NCBI RefSeq assembly: GCF_902497785.1
Contig: NZ_CABVHK010000010.1
Coordinates: 190,898 to 254,897 of the forward strand
Direction: 5' to 3'
Length of the DNA stretch: 64,000 nt
From: Pseudomonas fluorescens
GTDB taxonomy: Bacteria; Pseudomonadota; Gammaproteobacteria; Pseudomonadales; Pseudomonadaceae
The notes under the pieces are model-generated. The model worked only from the letters and a program-made list of their open reading frames with translations. It was not told the DNA's origin and did no database searches. Of the stretch, positions 9,014 through 18,526 are shown piece after piece. The translations under genes were made by a program, and so were the position numbers. How positions within the stretch are numbered: position 1 is the stretch's first letter; each line of letters begins with the position of its first letter.

Positions 9014-9709
9014 TCAAGCCAGATCCACCAACACAATCTCACTGTCCTCGACAGCAGTCACCCGCAACACCTGCTCATTCGCTACCGCTACACCGTCTCG
9101 AGCTTGTGCGCGCAAGCCATTGACTTCAATGACACCCGTCGCCGGAACCAGGTAGGCCCGACGGCCATTGTCCAGACGATACTCGGCAGATTCGCCGGCT
9201 TTGAGATTCGCCGCCACCAATCGCGCATCGGCACGAATTCGCAGGCTTTGATCATCCCCGGCCTTGCCGCTCGCCAACGTCACAAACCCTTCGCGCTGAC
9301 CTTTAGGGAACGGTTTTGCACCCCACGAAGGAGCCAGTCCGGTTTCATTTGGGATGATCCAGATCTGGAAAATCCTGGTTTCCGTGGCTTCGAGGTTGTA
9401 TTCGCTGTGGGCAATGCCGGTGCCGGCGCTCATGACCTGGACATCACCCGCCTCGGTACGGCCCTTGTTGCCAAGGTTGTCTTCGTGGGTGATTGCGCCT
9501 TCACGGACGTAGGTGATGATTTCCATGTCCCGGTGCGGGTGTTTCGGGAAACCGGTGCCGGAGGCGATCACGTCGTCGTTCCAGACCCGCAAGTTGCCCC
9601 AGTTCATGCGTTTCGGGTCATGGTACTCGGCGAACGAAAAGTGATGATGCGCGTCCAGCCAGCCGTGGTGGGCGCCGCCCAGGGAGTTGAAGGGTCTGAG
9701 TTCGAGCAT
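9014..9709 (-). CDS. Pirin family protein (YhhW-like bicupin)
   Basis: Bicupin of the pirin family; E. coli YhhW is an iron-dependent quercetin 2,3-dioxygenase in vitro, but the physiological role in bacteria is unclear. The 231-residue product has the N-terminal cupin metal ligands in TGFPKHPHRDMEIITYV and the paired SAGTGIAHSEYN signature. The C-terminal cupin is weaker, as usual. The ATG at 9709 (MLELRPFNSLGG) follows AGGAGA at a good distance; an earlier in-frame start at 9748 has no such site. It is convergent with pgm and shares its terminator. Confidence 0.88.
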   Translation of the reverse strand: MLELRPFNSLGGAHHGWLDAHHHFSFAEYHDPKRMNWGNLRVWNDDVIASGTGFPKHPHRDMEIITYVREGAITHEDNLGNKGRTEAGDVQVMSAGTGIAHSEYNLEATETRIFQIWIIPNETGLAPSWGAKPFPKGQREGFVTLASGKAGDDQSLRIRADARLVAANLKAGESAEYRLDNGRRAYLVPATGVIEVNGLRAQARDGVAVANEQVLRVTAVEDSEIVLVDLA

Positions 9710-9947
9710 GATCGTCTCCTGAAAAGGGTAGTTGATGGCGAGCATCATCTATCAGGCACTCATCGATAAAAAGCGTAAAAAATGCTGCAATACGATCGAA
9801 TAAGTTGATTGAACGTCACCTCGAAATAGTCTCATCCCACCTTCACTTCATCGCATAAGCCGATGAGCTGTAAGCATTTCACTAGAACTCATAAGCAAAT
9901 ACAGACACCATAGCCTTCAACAGCCTCACACCCTGGAGTCAGTCCGC

Positions 9948-12422
9948 GTGCCGCAACACACCCCCGATCTTCCTCCTGAACTTCGTCCCCTGGCCGAGAT
10001 GCCGCTGCTTAAACGCCTGGCCGCCCGGTTCTTCGGTCACGGCCTGACCCGGCTGCGCGCCCAGCACCGTGCCTCATGGCTGCATGGCCAGGCCGACGGC
10101 TTTCGAAGCGGGCACAGCGCCGGGGTGGACTATGGCTATAAGGAAGGCAAACTTGAGGGGTTGGAGGAAGGTCGGCAGGTACTGCTGATCCGCGACTCGC
10201 GTTGCACTGAACACCGGCCGCCGAATGTCGATGACAACCTGTTCGACGACTGGCGCCTGCCGTTGACCGTCGAGCTGAAGAAACGCATGAAGGCCGATGT
10301 CGCCCGATTGCTGCCCCCTCACGCCCAGCCCAGCGCCGCGCAATGGAAAATGATCTTCAGCGACACGCCATCGACCTCGGTGATCGCGGGTGCAGGGGCG
10401 GGCAAATCAACGACGCTGGTTTTGCGGATTCTGCTCCTGACTCACTATCTGGGCTTCGAGCTGAGTTCGATGACCGTGGTGACGTTCACTCGCGAATCGC
10501 GCAAGGACTTCATCAATAAGCTGATCGAGCTGTTTGCGGTGTGGGGCCGGGCGCTCAGTTTCAAGGAAGCGAGAGATCTGGTGCGTACGTTTCACTCGCG
10601 AATCCTGCCGATGGTGCGCAGCCTTCCGGGGTTCGAAAGGCTGCAAGCCTTTGAAAACCTCAGCAGCCGGCCACAGAGTGGTGATGAGGACGCCGACAGC
10701 AATCCTTTCGACTTGCGCATCAATGAAGCGCAGCGCCAGCAGCTCAACGCCTGCTATCACCAACTGCACAGCCGCGATGAACGCTTCCGCGAATTGATCA
10801 AGCCACTGTCTCGCCATGCATTGCAGCTCAAAGAGCTGGAGCGCGACCACCCGGATGTGCAGAAGCGCATGGCCGTCACCGAACTGGCGGCCAAGCGTGA
10901 CGAAGAGTTGTGCGATGCGGTGGAGGATCTGTGGTTTCGCGCGGGTGCCTGGCCGATCAAGGGCATCGAGGCGAAGCGCCAGTCATTCGATATCAACGGG
11001 TCGACGTTCTACTGTCATGGCTACATTCCAACACTGGATGCCTGGGTGATGCTGGGGTTTGATTCCGGGGAAAATCCTCAGGTCAGCCGCCCGAATGCCA
11101 AACTCTCGGTCCGCGCAGAGTGGGCGGTCAAGCGCACACTGTTTCAAGCTTTCTGTCGTAAGCCATTGATCTGGATAGATAGTTACGAATCGTCAAAGCG
11201 TGTTTTAGCGTCGCTGGCAGGCGATGCCAGTGCCGGGCCGGGATTTGATTACAAGGTCAAGGGAGAGCTGGCTTCCGCGCCGCTGCTCGACTGTTTCGTC
11301 GCCGCCGCCGGGTTTATCGAGAACCTGGGCCTGGACGTGCCGAACGCCGTCAGCCAGATGAGTTTCGCCAAGGACGACCCTGACCGCTTTTTCTTCGAAG
11401 CCTTGAGCCTGTACTGGCGAGCGCTGGAAGATCATCTGCTGGATCAGAAGCCGCCGGTCATGACTTACAACCGTATGTTTGCCCTGTTCAGTGAACACTC
11501 ACCGGAAAACCTGAAGCTGCTGAGCGATGAATTATTGCGACCACTGTCGCATCTGATGATCGACGAATTTCAGGACGTTTCGCCGCAAATTGTTTCCTGG
11601 ATACGGGCCAGCCTCGCCGAGATTCGCAGCCGTGGGCCGGCCATGCATGTCGGGCGAGGCGCTCAGCGTTCGTCTTTGCTGTGTGTGGGGGATGACTGGC
11701 AGTCCATTTACGGCTGGCGCGGCAGTTCGCCGACGTATTTCATGGAATTCAACAAGGAATTCCCGTCGCCGAGCAGCACCAAGGTCATGCTCAGTGACAA
11801 CTATCGCAGCCATCAGCACATCATTGATGCCGCCGAACACATCGTTCGAGCCGCACCGGCCATTGCTGGCAAAAAGGCCAAGGCGAGTGGCGAGGCGAAA
11901 GCGCTGCAGCCGGTCAACGTTCTGGATCGGGATGACCAGGGCATGGCCAAGCGCTTGATGGAGCATTACAGAAACGGCGATTCAATCTTGATGCTGTATC
12001 GAAAAAGTAGCGATAAGTTATTGATAGAACAGCATATTCAGTCTGTAGTTAATGTCGATTCTAGCTTGCCGTTTGAAAGCCGACGCTTGAAGCAACTGAC
12101 CTATCACAGCGCCAAAGGCCTTCAGGCTGATGCCGTGTTTTTGCTCGGGGATTGCCAACACCTGACCAGCTCGCCATACAAGAATCAGGTCTACCGCATG
12201 GCCGGTCTTGGAAAGCCTGGCGACAACGAGGCTTACGACAACTCGCAGAAAGACGAAATTTTGCGTCTGGCGTATGTCGGCATCACGCGGGCGGTGAGCC
12301 ATTGCTATTGGTACGTCGACGGTCAGGACACCCAGGCGGCAAATATGCCCAAGGCTTCCGACCGGGTTGGGCAGGGTAAGGCGTTTTTTGCTGATCACCG
12401 ACAGGCTAAAACATTGGCGTGA
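9948..12422 (+). CDS. UvrD/Rep-type superfamily 1 DNA helicase
   Basis: ATP-dependent DNA helicase of superfamily 1A, 824 residues. Motif I is AGAGAGKST (about residues 147-155), motif II LMIDEFQDVSPQ near 535, motif III VGDDWQSIYGWRGS near 580, motif IV-like SDNYRSHQHI near 615, a late TYHSAKGLQADAVFLLG and motif VI AYVGITRAVSHCYW near 775. An N-terminal extension of about 120 residues, including the repeated-glycine stretch GKLEGLEEGRQ, precedes the motor core. The GTG start at 9948 is used because CTGGAG lies eight bases upstream and no ATG is close. It is not canonical UvrD or Rep; a repair or plasmid/phage-interaction role is possible but not shown. Confidence 0.88.
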   Translation: MPQHTPDLPPELRPLAEMPLLKRLAARFFGHGLTRLRAQHRASWLHGQADGFRSGHSAGVDYGYKEGKLEGLEEGRQVLLIRDSRCTEHRPPNVDDNLFDDWRLPLTVELKKRMKADVARLLPPHAQPSAAQWKMIFSDTPSTSVIAGAGAGKSTTLVLRILLLTHYLGFELSSMTVVTFTRESRKDFINKLIELFAVWGRALSFKEARDLVRTFHSRILPMVRSLPGFERLQAFENLSSRPQSGDEDADSNPFDLRINEAQRQQLNACYHQLHSRDERFRELIKPLSRHALQLKELERDHPDVQKRMAVTELAAKRDEELCDAVEDLWFRAGAWPIKGIEAKRQSFDINGSTFYCHGYIPTLDAWVMLGFDSGENPQVSRPNAKLSVRAEWAVKRTLFQAFCRKPLIWIDSYESSKRVLASLAGDASAGPGFDYKVKGELASAPLLDCFVAAAGFIENLGLDVPNAVSQMSFAKDDPDRFFFEALSLYWRALEDHLLDQKPPVMTYNRMFALFSEHSPENLKLLSDELLRPLSHLMIDEFQDVSPQIVSWIRASLAEIRSRGPAMHVGRGAQRSSLLCVGDDWQSIYGWRGSSPTYFMEFNKEFPSPSSTKVMLSDNYRSHQHIIDAAEHIVRAAPAIAGKKAKASGEAKALQPVNVLDRDDQGMAKRLMEHYRNGDSILMLYRKSSDKLLIEQHIQSVVNVDSSLPFESRRLKQLTYHSAKGLQADAVFLLGDCQHLTSSPYKNQVYRMAGLGKPGDNEAYDNSQKDEILRLAYVGITRAVSHCYWYVDGQDTQAANMPKASDRVGQGKAFFADHRQAKTLA

Positions 12423-12427
12423 AACGG

Positions 12428-12470
12428 AAAGATCGCAGCCCTGTAGGAGCTGCCGAAGGCTGCGATCTTT
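12428..12470. repeat. Single REP-type hairpin
   Basis: AAAGATCGCAGCC and its complement GGCTGCGATCTTT flank a core TGTAGGAGCTGCCGA. It lies just after the helicase stop, and a related copy lies at 58912-58967. Confidence 0.75.
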
Positions 12471-12492
12471 TGATCCTGCAAGGTTTACCCCG

Positions 12493-12765
12493 TCAGGCAT
12501 AACTCCTGAGCGCCACCGGCGGGATGAACGACTCAAGCTCATCCTCCACCGCTTCAATGATCCGCTCCACATCCGCAGCATTCATGACCGTGGCACAGGG
12601 AATACCGGCTATGGCGATCATGGTCTCGCCGCTGGCGCGGTCAAACAGACGGGCGATCATGCTGCCCGGCGCGTCCATGCTCGCCTCAAACCCCATGGGA
12701 TGAAAATGCCAGCGCATCAGCTGGCAGGCGTTGGGAAAGGTGACCTTACTGAACCCTTTATTCAT
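12493..12765 (-). CDS. DUF1652 family protein
   Basis: Small (90 residues) protein of a Pseudomonas-restricted family of unknown function. The conserved core is CQLMRWHFHPMGFEASMDAP followed by ARLFDRASGETMIAIAGIPC and a C-terminal acidic helix (VERIIEAVEDELESF). No signal peptide. It is convergent with the helicase and divergent from the AraC-type gene at 12974. Confidence 0.7.
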   Translation of the reverse strand: MNKGFSKVTFPNACQLMRWHFHPMGFEASMDAPGSMIARLFDRASGETMIAIAGIPCATVMNAADVERIIEAVEDELESFIPPVALRSYA

Positions 12766-12973
12766 ATGTTGCCCGCCTTCTTCATCGAGCGCTTCCGTTA
12801 GCTCATTAGGAGGGAAGAGCCTTCATTGGCTCAACCGGTGACTGCCTTTAAAAGTAGCATCCGCGTGTGAAAATAATGTGGAATTTTCAGGCCGTTTGGC
12901 GATTGGTTGAGTTTTTTTTGATCCGGGTCACATCGATGCGATTTTTCAGCAGTAAGCCATCACCGAGAGATCA

Positions 12974-13843
12974 TTGAAGCCGGAGCCGAATTTCGGCAAG
13001 CTCGGCTTTTTTCTCACCGAGCCCTTTATGCACGTCGAGGATGATGGCCCGTTGCAGACCCAGGCCACGAGCGACACGGTCATGCGCTACCACTTGCGCT
13101 GGAAACACCGGGATCTGGACGGCGTCATGGCGCTGTATCACCCGGACGTCCAGTACAGCGACTTCTTTCAGAACCGTGTGATGGGGCTGGACGAGTTGCG
13201 CGAGTACGTGCGCAGCAGCATGCCGCGCGACCCCGACGAAGCGCTGGAACATTCGGACCGCATTCGACTGGACGGCAACACAGCGTTCATTCAATACCGC
13301 ATCACCCTTCGCGGTGGAGAGGGTTTGGTGTCTTTTCGGGCCAGTGAAGCGATCACGGTTCGCGACGGGCTGATCTGGCGCGTCAATGAATACGCCTCGC
13401 TGGTACACGAACAACCGACCAGCAAAACCGCCAGCCATCAGCGTCTGGCCACCAGTCGGCTAGGCTTGTCCCCGCGCCAGCTGAGTTTCATGGCGGAAGA
13501 TTTGCAGCAGTATTTTCAGCGTCAGCAACCCTACCTCGACCCCGAGCTCGACCTGCAACGGGTGTCGAAGGAGTGCGGTTACAGCCGCAATCAAATGTCC
13601 TATCTGCTGAATCAGGTGTTGGGCCAGAGTTTCTACCGCTACGTCAACCAGGCACGGTTGCAACATTTGCTCGCGGCGCTGGACAGCGCCACGCCACCGC
13701 TGCGCATCGACGATCTGGCGTTTGCCGCGGGTTTCAATTCGCTATCGGCGTTCTACAGCTGCTTCCGTCAGCACACCGGCATGTCGCCCAAGGCCTACGT
13801 CAAACACATTTCTTTGCGTGCACGCGCGCAAGACAGCCGCTGA
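12974..13843 (+). CDS. AraC-type regulator with N-terminal SnoaL/NTF2-like domain
   Basis: Likely transcriptional regulator of the adjacent amine-oxidation genes. Residues about 30-145 form a SnoaL/NTF2-like ligand-binding fold (TVMRYHLRWKHRDLDGVMAL, YHPDVQYSDFF, RMYITLRGG-like strands). Residues about 185-285 form the double AraC helix-turn-helix (LDLQRVSKECGYSRNQMSYL and FAAGFNSLSAFYSCFRQHTG with MSPKAY). The frame opens with TTG at 12974; the first ATG in frame is 13028 (MHVEDDGPL), and neither has a strong ribosome site, so the start is uncertain. An NTF2-like sensor on an AraC domain is an uncommon arrangement. It is on the same strand as, and 50 bases from, the FAD oxidase gene. Confidence 0.78.
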   Translation: MKPEPNFGKLGFFLTEPFMHVEDDGPLQTQATSDTVMRYHLRWKHRDLDGVMALYHPDVQYSDFFQNRVMGLDELREYVRSSMPRDPDEALEHSDRIRLDGNTAFIQYRITLRGGEGLVSFRASEAITVRDGLIWRVNEYASLVHEQPTSKTASHQRLATSRLGLSPRQLSFMAEDLQQYFQRQQPYLDPELDLQRVSKECGYSRNQMSYLLNQVLGQSFYRYVNQARLQHLLAALDSATPPLRIDDLAFAAGFNSLSAFYSCFRQHTGMSPKAYVKHISLRARAQDSR

Positions 13844-13893
13844 GCTCACGCACTAGGATCAACGCCATCGAAGTTTGAGTGGCGGAGTCTTGC

Positions 13894-15300
13894 ATGCCGG
13901 CGTGGCGCACTATCAGTTTGTGGATGGACCAACTCGACGAGCCGCTGCTGGCGCGCCCGGCGCTTGAACAGGATCTGGACGTCGACGTCGCCATCATTGG
14001 CGCGGGGTACACCGGGCTCTGGACCGCGTACTACCTCAAGCGCCTGGCGCCCGGCCTGGACATTGCCATTGTTGAGGCGCAGACCGCCGGCTTTGGCGCC
14101 TCCGGACGCAACGGCGGCTGGCTGATGGGCAACATCCTTGGTGAGGACCGCTTGCTCGCCGATTTGCCGGCCGAACAGCGTCGTGCCTCATACGAGCTGC
14201 TGCACAGCATCCCTGATGAAGTGGAAATTGTCCTCGAACGCGAGGGCATCGCCTGCGATTACCGCAAAGGCGGGGCGCTGTATTGCGCCGCGCGTTATCC
14301 CGAGCAGGAAGCCAGCCTGCGGCATTATCTGGACAAGCTCTATTCCCAAGGCCTGAGCGAACAGCACTACCGCTGGCTCAGCCCCGAGCAATTGGCGCAA
14401 CAGATCAGAATTGCCAAGCCTTACGGCGGGATCTACGCACCGCACGTTGCGACCCTTCACCCGGCAAAACTGGTGCGAGGGCTGGCCCGGACGGTGGAGC
14501 GCATGGGCGTCAGGATCTACGAGAACAGTCCGGTGACTCACTGGCAATCGGGCAGCCTGCGCACGGCGAAGGCGGCCGTGCGCAGCCGCTGGATCGTGCC
14601 GGCAGTAGAAGGCTACGCCGTAACATTGCCACCGCTGGGCCGTTATCAGTTACCGGTGCAAAGCCTGATTGTGGCGACCGAGCCGTTGTCTGCCGCCATG
14701 TGGGACGAGATCGGCCTGAGCCGGGGGCAGGCGTTCGGCGAGAGCAGCCGTCAGGTCACTTACGGCCAGCGCACGGCGGATAACCGCTTGATGTTTGGCG
14801 CGCGCGGCGGCTATCAGTTCGCCGGCAAGCTGCGTCATGACTTCGATCTGACCCGTAGCGAAGTTGAACTGCGCCGCTACCTGTTCAGCGAGCTGTTCCC
14901 GCAACTGAAAAACGTGCGCATCACCCACGCCTGGGGCGGCAATCTAGGCATGTCGCGCCGATTCAAGCCGCACATGCTCTGTGATCAGGCCAGCGGCATT
15001 GCGTTGTCGGGCGGCTATGGCGGGGAGGGCGTCGGCGCCAGCAACCTGGGCGGGCGGACGCTGGCCGATCTGATTCTGCAACGCGACACCGAACTGGTTC
15101 ACCAGCCGTGGGTCATCCCGCAGGGCGGTCTGAATAGGCTCAAGGCATGGGAGCCGGAGCCCTGCCGCTGGCTGGGCTACAACGCGATCATCCGCAGCTT
15201 CGTCCACGAAGACCAGACCCTGGCCAACCCGGCAACCGCGCCATGGAGACGCAAACTGGCCAGCGGCGTGGCGGGGTTCATGGAAGGTTTCATGCAGTAA
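13894..15300 (+). CDS. FAD-dependent amine oxidoreductase (DAO/PuuB-like)
   Basis: Flavoprotein of the D-amino-acid-oxidase-like family, probably oxidising a polyamine or related amine in the cytoplasm. The dinucleotide motif is VAIIGAGYTGLWTAYYL (GxGxxG at about residues 36-41), followed by EAQTAGFGASGRNGGW, the arrangement seen in gamma-glutamylputrescine oxidoreductases. Near the C-terminus GYGGEGVGASNLGGRTLADL closes the FAD site. The ATG at 13894 follows GGAG; a GTG five codons upstream is less likely. With the cupin and the PotF-like binding protein behind it, it suggests an uptake-and-oxidation operon; the substrate is not known. Confidence 0.85.
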   Translation: MPAWRTISLWMDQLDEPLLARPALEQDLDVDVAIIGAGYTGLWTAYYLKRLAPGLDIAIVEAQTAGFGASGRNGGWLMGNILGEDRLLADLPAEQRRASYELLHSIPDEVEIVLEREGIACDYRKGGALYCAARYPEQEASLRHYLDKLYSQGLSEQHYRWLSPEQLAQQIRIAKPYGGIYAPHVATLHPAKLVRGLARTVERMGVRIYENSPVTHWQSGSLRTAKAAVRSRWIVPAVEGYAVTLPPLGRYQLPVQSLIVATEPLSAAMWDEIGLSRGQAFGESSRQVTYGQRTADNRLMFGARGGYQFAGKLRHDFDLTRSEVELRRYLFSELFPQLKNVRITHAWGGNLGMSRRFKPHMLCDQASGIALSGGYGGEGVGASNLGGRTLADLILQRDTELVHQPWVIPQGGLNRLKAWEPEPCRWLGYNAIIRSFVHEDQTLANPATAPWRRKLASGVAGFMEGFMQ

Positions 15301-15342
15301 TCGCCGCTCTTTATCCAGCAAGGCTTATCGACAGGTACTCCC

Positions 15343-15684
15343 ATGCGCATCACCCAATTCAAGAACACCGCAACCCTGAAGCTCGATGAATCAAACCCGG
15401 TCGCTGTGCCACTGGGAACTCCCGTGGCGGTGGCTTCGACCACCAGCGTCGAACGCGACGACGGTGTCGAAACCGGCGTCTGGGAGTGCACCCCCGGTCG
15501 CTGGCGCCGGCAGATCGTTGCCCAGGAATTCTGTCATTTCATCCAGGGCCGCTGCACTTTCACCCCGGATGATGGCGAAACACTGTTCATAGAAGCCGGC
15601 GATGCACTGATGTTGCCCGCCAACAGCCTCGGGACCTGGGATATCCAGGAAACCGTGCGCAAGACCTACGTTTTGATTTTTTGA
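15343..15684 (+). CDS. DUF861/Cupin_3 family protein
   Basis: Small single-domain cupin of 113 residues, of the (S)-ureidoglycine aminohydrolase-like/Cupin_3 type often found beside amine oxidases. The double-stranded beta-helix signature is VWECTPGRWRRQIVAQEFCH, FIQGRCTFTPDDG and IEAGDALMLPANSLGTWDI. Metal ligands of classical cupins are largely missing, as is common in Cupin_3. It lies 42 bases after the oxidase and 46 before the binding protein, so it is probably co-transcribed. Function in the pathway is unknown. Confidence 0.82.
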   Translation: MRITQFKNTATLKLDESNPVAVPLGTPVAVASTTSVERDDGVETGVWECTPGRWRRQIVAQEFCHFIQGRCTFTPDDGETLFIEAGDALMLPANSLGTWDIQETVRKTYVLIF

Positions 15685-15730
15685 TTTTGATCGCCTGCCA
15701 ACAAAAATAAACGCCTACAGGAATCGACTC

Positions 15731-16816
15731 ATGATCCGAAAGACACTGACCCTGGCTCCGCTTGCACTCGTCGCGACCCTCAGTCACGCCGCCGAAACCG
15801 TCAAGATCTACAACTGGTCGGACTACATCGCACCGGACACCACGAAAAATTTCCAGAAAGAAACCGGCATCGCCTTCAGCTACGACGTCTACGACAGCAA
15901 CGAAACCCTCGACGGCAAGTTGATGACCGGCAAATCCGGGTACGACGTGGTGTTTCCGTCCAACCACTTCATGGCCCGGCAGATTCAGGGCGGGGCGTTG
16001 AAAAAGCTCGACAAGAGCCAGTTGCCGAACTGGAAGAACCTCAACCCGGTGCTGCTCAAAGCCTTGCAGACCAACGACCCTGGCAACGAGCACGGTTTTC
16101 CTTATCTGTGGGGCAGCACCGGTATCGGCTACAACATCGCCAAGGTCAAAGCGGTATTGGGCGACAACGCGCCCGTCGATTCCTGGGACCTGATCTTCAA
16201 ACCTGAAAACATGGCGAAGTTGCAGAAGTGCGGCGTGGCAATCCTCGACAACGGCCCGGAATTACTGCCCGCCGCCCTGAACTACCTGGGCCTGCCGCAT
16301 CACAGTAAAAACCCGGAAGACTATAAAAAGGCTGAAGCGCTGCTGATGAAAGTCCGGCCTTACGTCAGCTATTTCCATTCGTCCAAGTACACCAGCGACC
16401 TCGCCAACGGTGACATCTGCGTGGCCGTCGGTTTCTCCGGTGACATCTTGCAGGCCGAGAACCGAGCCAAAGAAGCGAAAAACGGCATCGACATCGGCTA
16501 TGCGATTCCCAAGGAAGGCGCTGCCATCTGGTTTGACATGGTCGCCATGCCCGCCGATGCGCCGGACGAGAAAGCCGGCTACGCCTTCATGAATTACCTG
16601 CTGCGCCCGGACGTCATGGCCAGCATCAGCAACTACGTGCATTACGCCAACGGCAATGAGCAGGCCGACAGCCTGATCGACCCGGCGATCAAGAACGATA
16701 CCAAGGTGTACCCGAGCGCGGAGATGATGGGCAAATTGTTCGCGCTGGAAGCGATGCCGTTAAACATTGACCGCATCCGCACGCGCGTGTGGAACAAGGT
16801 GCGCACCGGCAGTTGA
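15731..16816 (+). CDS. Polyamine ABC transporter substrate-binding protein (PotF/SpuD-like)
   Basis: Periplasmic receptor for putrescine- or spermidine-like amines. The 361-residue precursor has a clear signal peptide ending SHA-AE after residue 20. Polyamine-binding protein features are KIYNWSDYIAPDTTKNFQKE, FSYDVYDSNETLDGKLMTG, GYDVVFPSNHFMARQIQ, WGSTGIGYN and WFDMVAMPADAP. The membrane and ATPase subunits are not adjacent, so it must work with a transporter encoded elsewhere. Its position behind the FAD oxidase and cupin supports an amine-utilisation role. Confidence 0.88.
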   Translation: MIRKTLTLAPLALVATLSHAAETVKIYNWSDYIAPDTTKNFQKETGIAFSYDVYDSNETLDGKLMTGKSGYDVVFPSNHFMARQIQGGALKKLDKSQLPNWKNLNPVLLKALQTNDPGNEHGFPYLWGSTGIGYNIAKVKAVLGDNAPVDSWDLIFKPENMAKLQKCGVAILDNGPELLPAALNYLGLPHHSKNPEDYKKAEALLMKVRPYVSYFHSSKYTSDLANGDICVAVGFSGDILQAENRAKEAKNGIDIGYAIPKEGAAIWFDMVAMPADAPDEKAGYAFMNYLLRPDVMASISNYVHYANGNEQADSLIDPAIKNDTKVYPSAEMMGKLFALEAMPLNIDRIRTRVWNKVRTGS

Positions 16817-16930
16817 ACCATTGATGTGTGGCTGACGCAGGCCTCATCGCGAAGAGGCCTCGCGTTTTCCATCGAGCGTCTATGCTGGGCTAACCGATTC
16901 CATCCTGCTGCATTTATCAGGGAGGCATTC

Positions 16931-18013
16931 ATGGAGCCCACGTCTTTCTCCGAGAAAACGCTGACACGCACGCTGCTCGACGTCTTCATTCGCGCCGGGC
17001 TGATCGCCGTGCTGGTGCTCTTTTGCTTTGAGATCTTCAGCCCGTTCCGCGACCTGATGCTGTGGGCGCTGATTCTGGCGATCACCCTTTACCCGTTGCA
17101 GGCACGGTTGAAAGGGCCCCTCGGTGAAAAAGACGGGCGTATCGCGACGCTGATTATCCTCGTCGCCATCGTCATTCTGGTGCTGCCGATTTACTTTCTG
17201 GGCACCTCGATTGCCGACTCGGTCGAGCGTGCGATGGAAGTGGTCAAGGGCGGTAACTTCCACATCCCGCCGCCGTCTGAATCGATCGCCAGTTGGCCGG
17301 TGATAGGCCAGCCGCTGTCAGATGTATGGTTGCAGGCCTCGACCAATCTTCCCGACCTGACTGCCAAGTACGTACCGCAGATCAAACACGCCAGCATGGG
17401 CCTGTTGAGCAAACTGGCTGGCGTCGGCATGGGGTTCCTGACCTTCATTTTTGCCTTGATCATTGCTGGCATTTTCATGGCCCATGGCGAGGGCGGCAGC
17501 CGCGCCGCCGTGCAGATCACCTCGCGCGTCAGCGGCCCGGCCAGGGGGCCGAAAATCGCTGCCCTCTGCACCGCGACGATCCGTGCGGTAGCGCTGGGCG
17601 TGGTCGGTATTGCGTTCATCCAGATGCTGCTGGTGGGGCTGGGTTTTGTCTTCAAGGGTATCCCCGGCGCCGGCTTGCTGGCCCTGGCGGTACTGTTGCT
17701 CGGCATCATGCAACTGCCGGTGACGCTGATCACACTGCCGGTGATTGCTTTCGTGTTCGCCACCGAAGGCGCCAATACCATCACTATCGTCTTTGCAATC
17801 TACGTGTTCGTCGCCGGTCTGGTGGACAACGTGCTCAAGCCATTGCTGCTGGGTCGCGGCGTCGATGTACCGATGCCGGTGGTGCTGATCGGCGCCTTGG
17901 GCGGCATGGTCACCAGCGGGATCATCGGGCTGTTCATCGGCCCGGTCGTGCTGGCGGTCGGGTATCAATTATTCTGGCAATGGGTGCAGGATCGGCCGGA
18001 AGGAGGAGGGTAA
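16931..18013 (+). CDS. AI-2E family transporter (PerM/YdiK-like)
   Basis: Polytopic inner-membrane permease of the AI-2E transporter family, 360 residues. About eight hydrophobic segments are visible, including a first pair (AGLIAVLVLFCFEIF, LMLWALILAITLYPLQ), LIILVAIVILVLPIYFLG, and a C-terminal block of four with GVDVPMPVVLIGALGGMVTS, which is conserved in the family. The amphipathic region between residues 95 and 160 is the usual periplasmic part. The ATG at 16931 follows GGGAGG; the longer open frame from 16826 is not needed. Substrate unknown; E. coli homologues have been linked to AI-2 export or to drug and osmotic tolerance. Confidence 0.85.
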   Translation: MEPTSFSEKTLTRTLLDVFIRAGLIAVLVLFCFEIFSPFRDLMLWALILAITLYPLQARLKGPLGEKDGRIATLIILVAIVILVLPIYFLGTSIADSVERAMEVVKGGNFHIPPPSESIASWPVIGQPLSDVWLQASTNLPDLTAKYVPQIKHASMGLLSKLAGVGMGFLTFIFALIIAGIFMAHGEGGSRAAVQITSRVSGPARGPKIAALCTATIRAVALGVVGIAFIQMLLVGLGFVFKGIPGAGLLALAVLLLGIMQLPVTLITLPVIAFVFATEGANTITIVFAIYVFVAGLVDNVLKPLLLGRGVDVPMPVVLIGALGGMVTSGIIGLFIGPVVLAVGYQLFWQWVQDRPEGGG

Positions 18014-18049
18014 CTCCGGCGAATGTCGTGCAACACAGAGGGATGGACC

Positions 18050-18514
18050 ATGAGCGTGCATGCGTGGGAAAAACTTTACCTTGATGACCTGCGCCTGGAC
18101 CAGGCGTTCGAAAGCGACCCGGTTCGTGTCGTGCCAGAAGCGATGTTGGCGTTCGCACGGGAATACGACCCGCAACCGTTCCACCTGCGCGCAGAGGACG
18201 GCGCATTGAGTGTGTTTGGCGGTCTGGCGGCGAGCGGCTGGAACACCGCGGCGCTGACCATGAAAATGCTGGTGGCCAGCGTGCCATTGGCTGACGGCAT
18301 TATCGGTCTGGGCATTGAGCTGAGCTGGCCGACGCCGACTTATCCGGATGACGTGTTGCGTCTGTTCAGCACCGTGCAGGCGATCGATCCGTCCGCCTCG
18401 AAACCGGATCGGGGCGTGGTGACCCTGTTCATGGAAACGCTGAACCAGAACGACAAGGTGGTGCAGCGCGCGACCGGGAAGTTGCTGGTGTTCCGGCGAC
18501 CGGCGCCTGATTGA
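18050..18514 (+). CDS. MaoC-like hotdog dehydratase
   Basis: 154-residue single-domain MaoC-type hotdog protein, the fold of (R)-specific enoyl-CoA hydratases. The catalytic Asp-His pair of MaoC proteins is represented by YDPQPFHLRAEDGALSVFGG, where many members read D-x5-H. ASGWNTAALTMKMLV forms the hot-dog helix. The start at 18050 (MSVHAWEKL) follows GGATGGACC; an ATG-less extension to 18023 is less likely. It lies 36 bases after the AI-2E gene on the same strand, so the two may be co-transcribed. The CoA substrate is unknown. Confidence 0.8.
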   Translation: MSVHAWEKLYLDDLRLDQAFESDPVRVVPEAMLAFAREYDPQPFHLRAEDGALSVFGGLAASGWNTAALTMKMLVASVPLADGIIGLGIELSWPTPTYPDDVLRLFSTVQAIDPSASKPDRGVVTLFMETLNQNDKVVQRATGKLLVFRRPAPD

Positions 18515-18526
18515 ACATCTCGCCCG

